Assembly (NCBI GenBank): GCA_016785225.1
Contig: JAFBJZ010000888.1
Span: 5,336,501-5,400,500 of the forward strand
Source of the DNA: Psettodes erumei
Taxonomy: Eukaryota; Chordata; Actinopteri; Pleuronectiformes; Psettodidae
DNA: 64,000 nt
Direction: 5' to 3'
Shown here: in pieces, positions 63,901 through 64,000 of the stretch
How positions within the stretch are numbered: the first letter of the stretch is position 1
How the letters are laid out: every line of letters starts with the position of its first letter
Program-made: the position numbers and the translations under genes
Notes under the pieces: generated by a model
Told to the model about the DNA's origin: nothing
Databases searched by the model: none
What the model saw: the letters and a program-made list of their open reading frames with translations, nothing else

Positions 63901-64000
63901 ATTATTCAGTTAGGGATTCTCTTTACTCAAAAAGTCAGTTTGATTTGACTGAGACACAGTGAATAAACATTTGAACATATATGATACATTAAATAAAATT
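60907..64000 (-). other. grb10: grb10 5' intron or upstream region
   Basis: Lies upstream of the first coding exon, whose acceptor implies a further 5' exon at or beyond this stretch. I could not identify that exon. It includes an A12-G8 run near 61388-61408 and an AT/TAAT-rich block near 62990-63430. In human the next gene beyond GRB10 is COBL, but no cobl exon is visible here. Confidence 0.6.

Noticed and set aside
1..64000. CRISPR arrays, operons, bacterial-type promoters or prophage
   Set aside because: The window is vertebrate DNA; spaced repeats seen are microsatellites or transposon ends.
60907..64000. 3' end of cobl, the next gene in human
   Set aside because: I found no exon with similarity on either strand; the stretch is better read as the grb10 5' region.

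Overview
The window is vertebrate nuclear DNA, almost certainly from a ray-finned (probably percomorph) fish. Genes are split into short exons with GT-AG introns, and both identified genes match vertebrate proteins exon by exon. The non-coding DNA carries CA/GA microsatellites, a Tc1-like transposon scrap, a LINE tail ending in (ATCT)n and dispersed repeats I associate with perciform fishes. Nothing bacterial or viral in organisation is present. The only retrovirus-like trace is one LTR-like block.

Two genes are present, both on the minus strand and head to tail. At the left (about 1-7795) is the 5' half of ddc, aromatic L-amino-acid decarboxylase: a TATA/CCAAT promoter, an untranslated first exon and seven coding exons giving residues 1-292. 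The gene then runs off the left edge, so the PLP-binding lysine and the rest of the enzyme lie outside. From about 11660 to beyond 60906 is grb10, an adaptor that docks on insulin and IGF1 receptors. All sixteen coding exons can be placed, giving a continuous frame of 630 codons plus stop (629 with an alternative acceptor). The order is N-terminal extension, proline-rich stretch, RA, PH, BPS and SH2. A possible internal promoter and alternative first exon sits at about 28293-28500.

Layout from left to right: 1-7795 ddc; 7830-11660 intergenic, with a solo-LTR-like block at about 9590-9985; about 11660-16783 probable long grb10 3' UTR; 16784-22167 clustered exons for PH, BPS and SH2; 26510-26666 RA exon; 26667-43722 a 17 kb intron with the candidate alternative promoter and several enhancer-like blocks; 43723-45949 proline-rich and His-tract exons; 51951-52392 a MITE-like element in the next intron; 53966-54062 a small N-terminal exon with a CAGCAG acceptor; 60780-60906 the first coding exon; and further 5' intron or upstream sequence to the right edge.

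The ddc-grb10 neighbourhood matches the human chromosome 7 order (DDC beside GRB10, same orientation), so this is a conserved syntenic block. The genes do not share a pathway: ddc makes dopamine and serotonin, while grb10 damps insulin/IGF signalling. I found no undescribed multi-gene system. The points most worth a second look are the Asp-to-Val change next to the SH2 FLVR arginine of grb10, the candidate internal grb10 promoter, the fish-type His tract, the Thr82-to-Ala change in ddc, and several non-coding blocks that look like enhancers.
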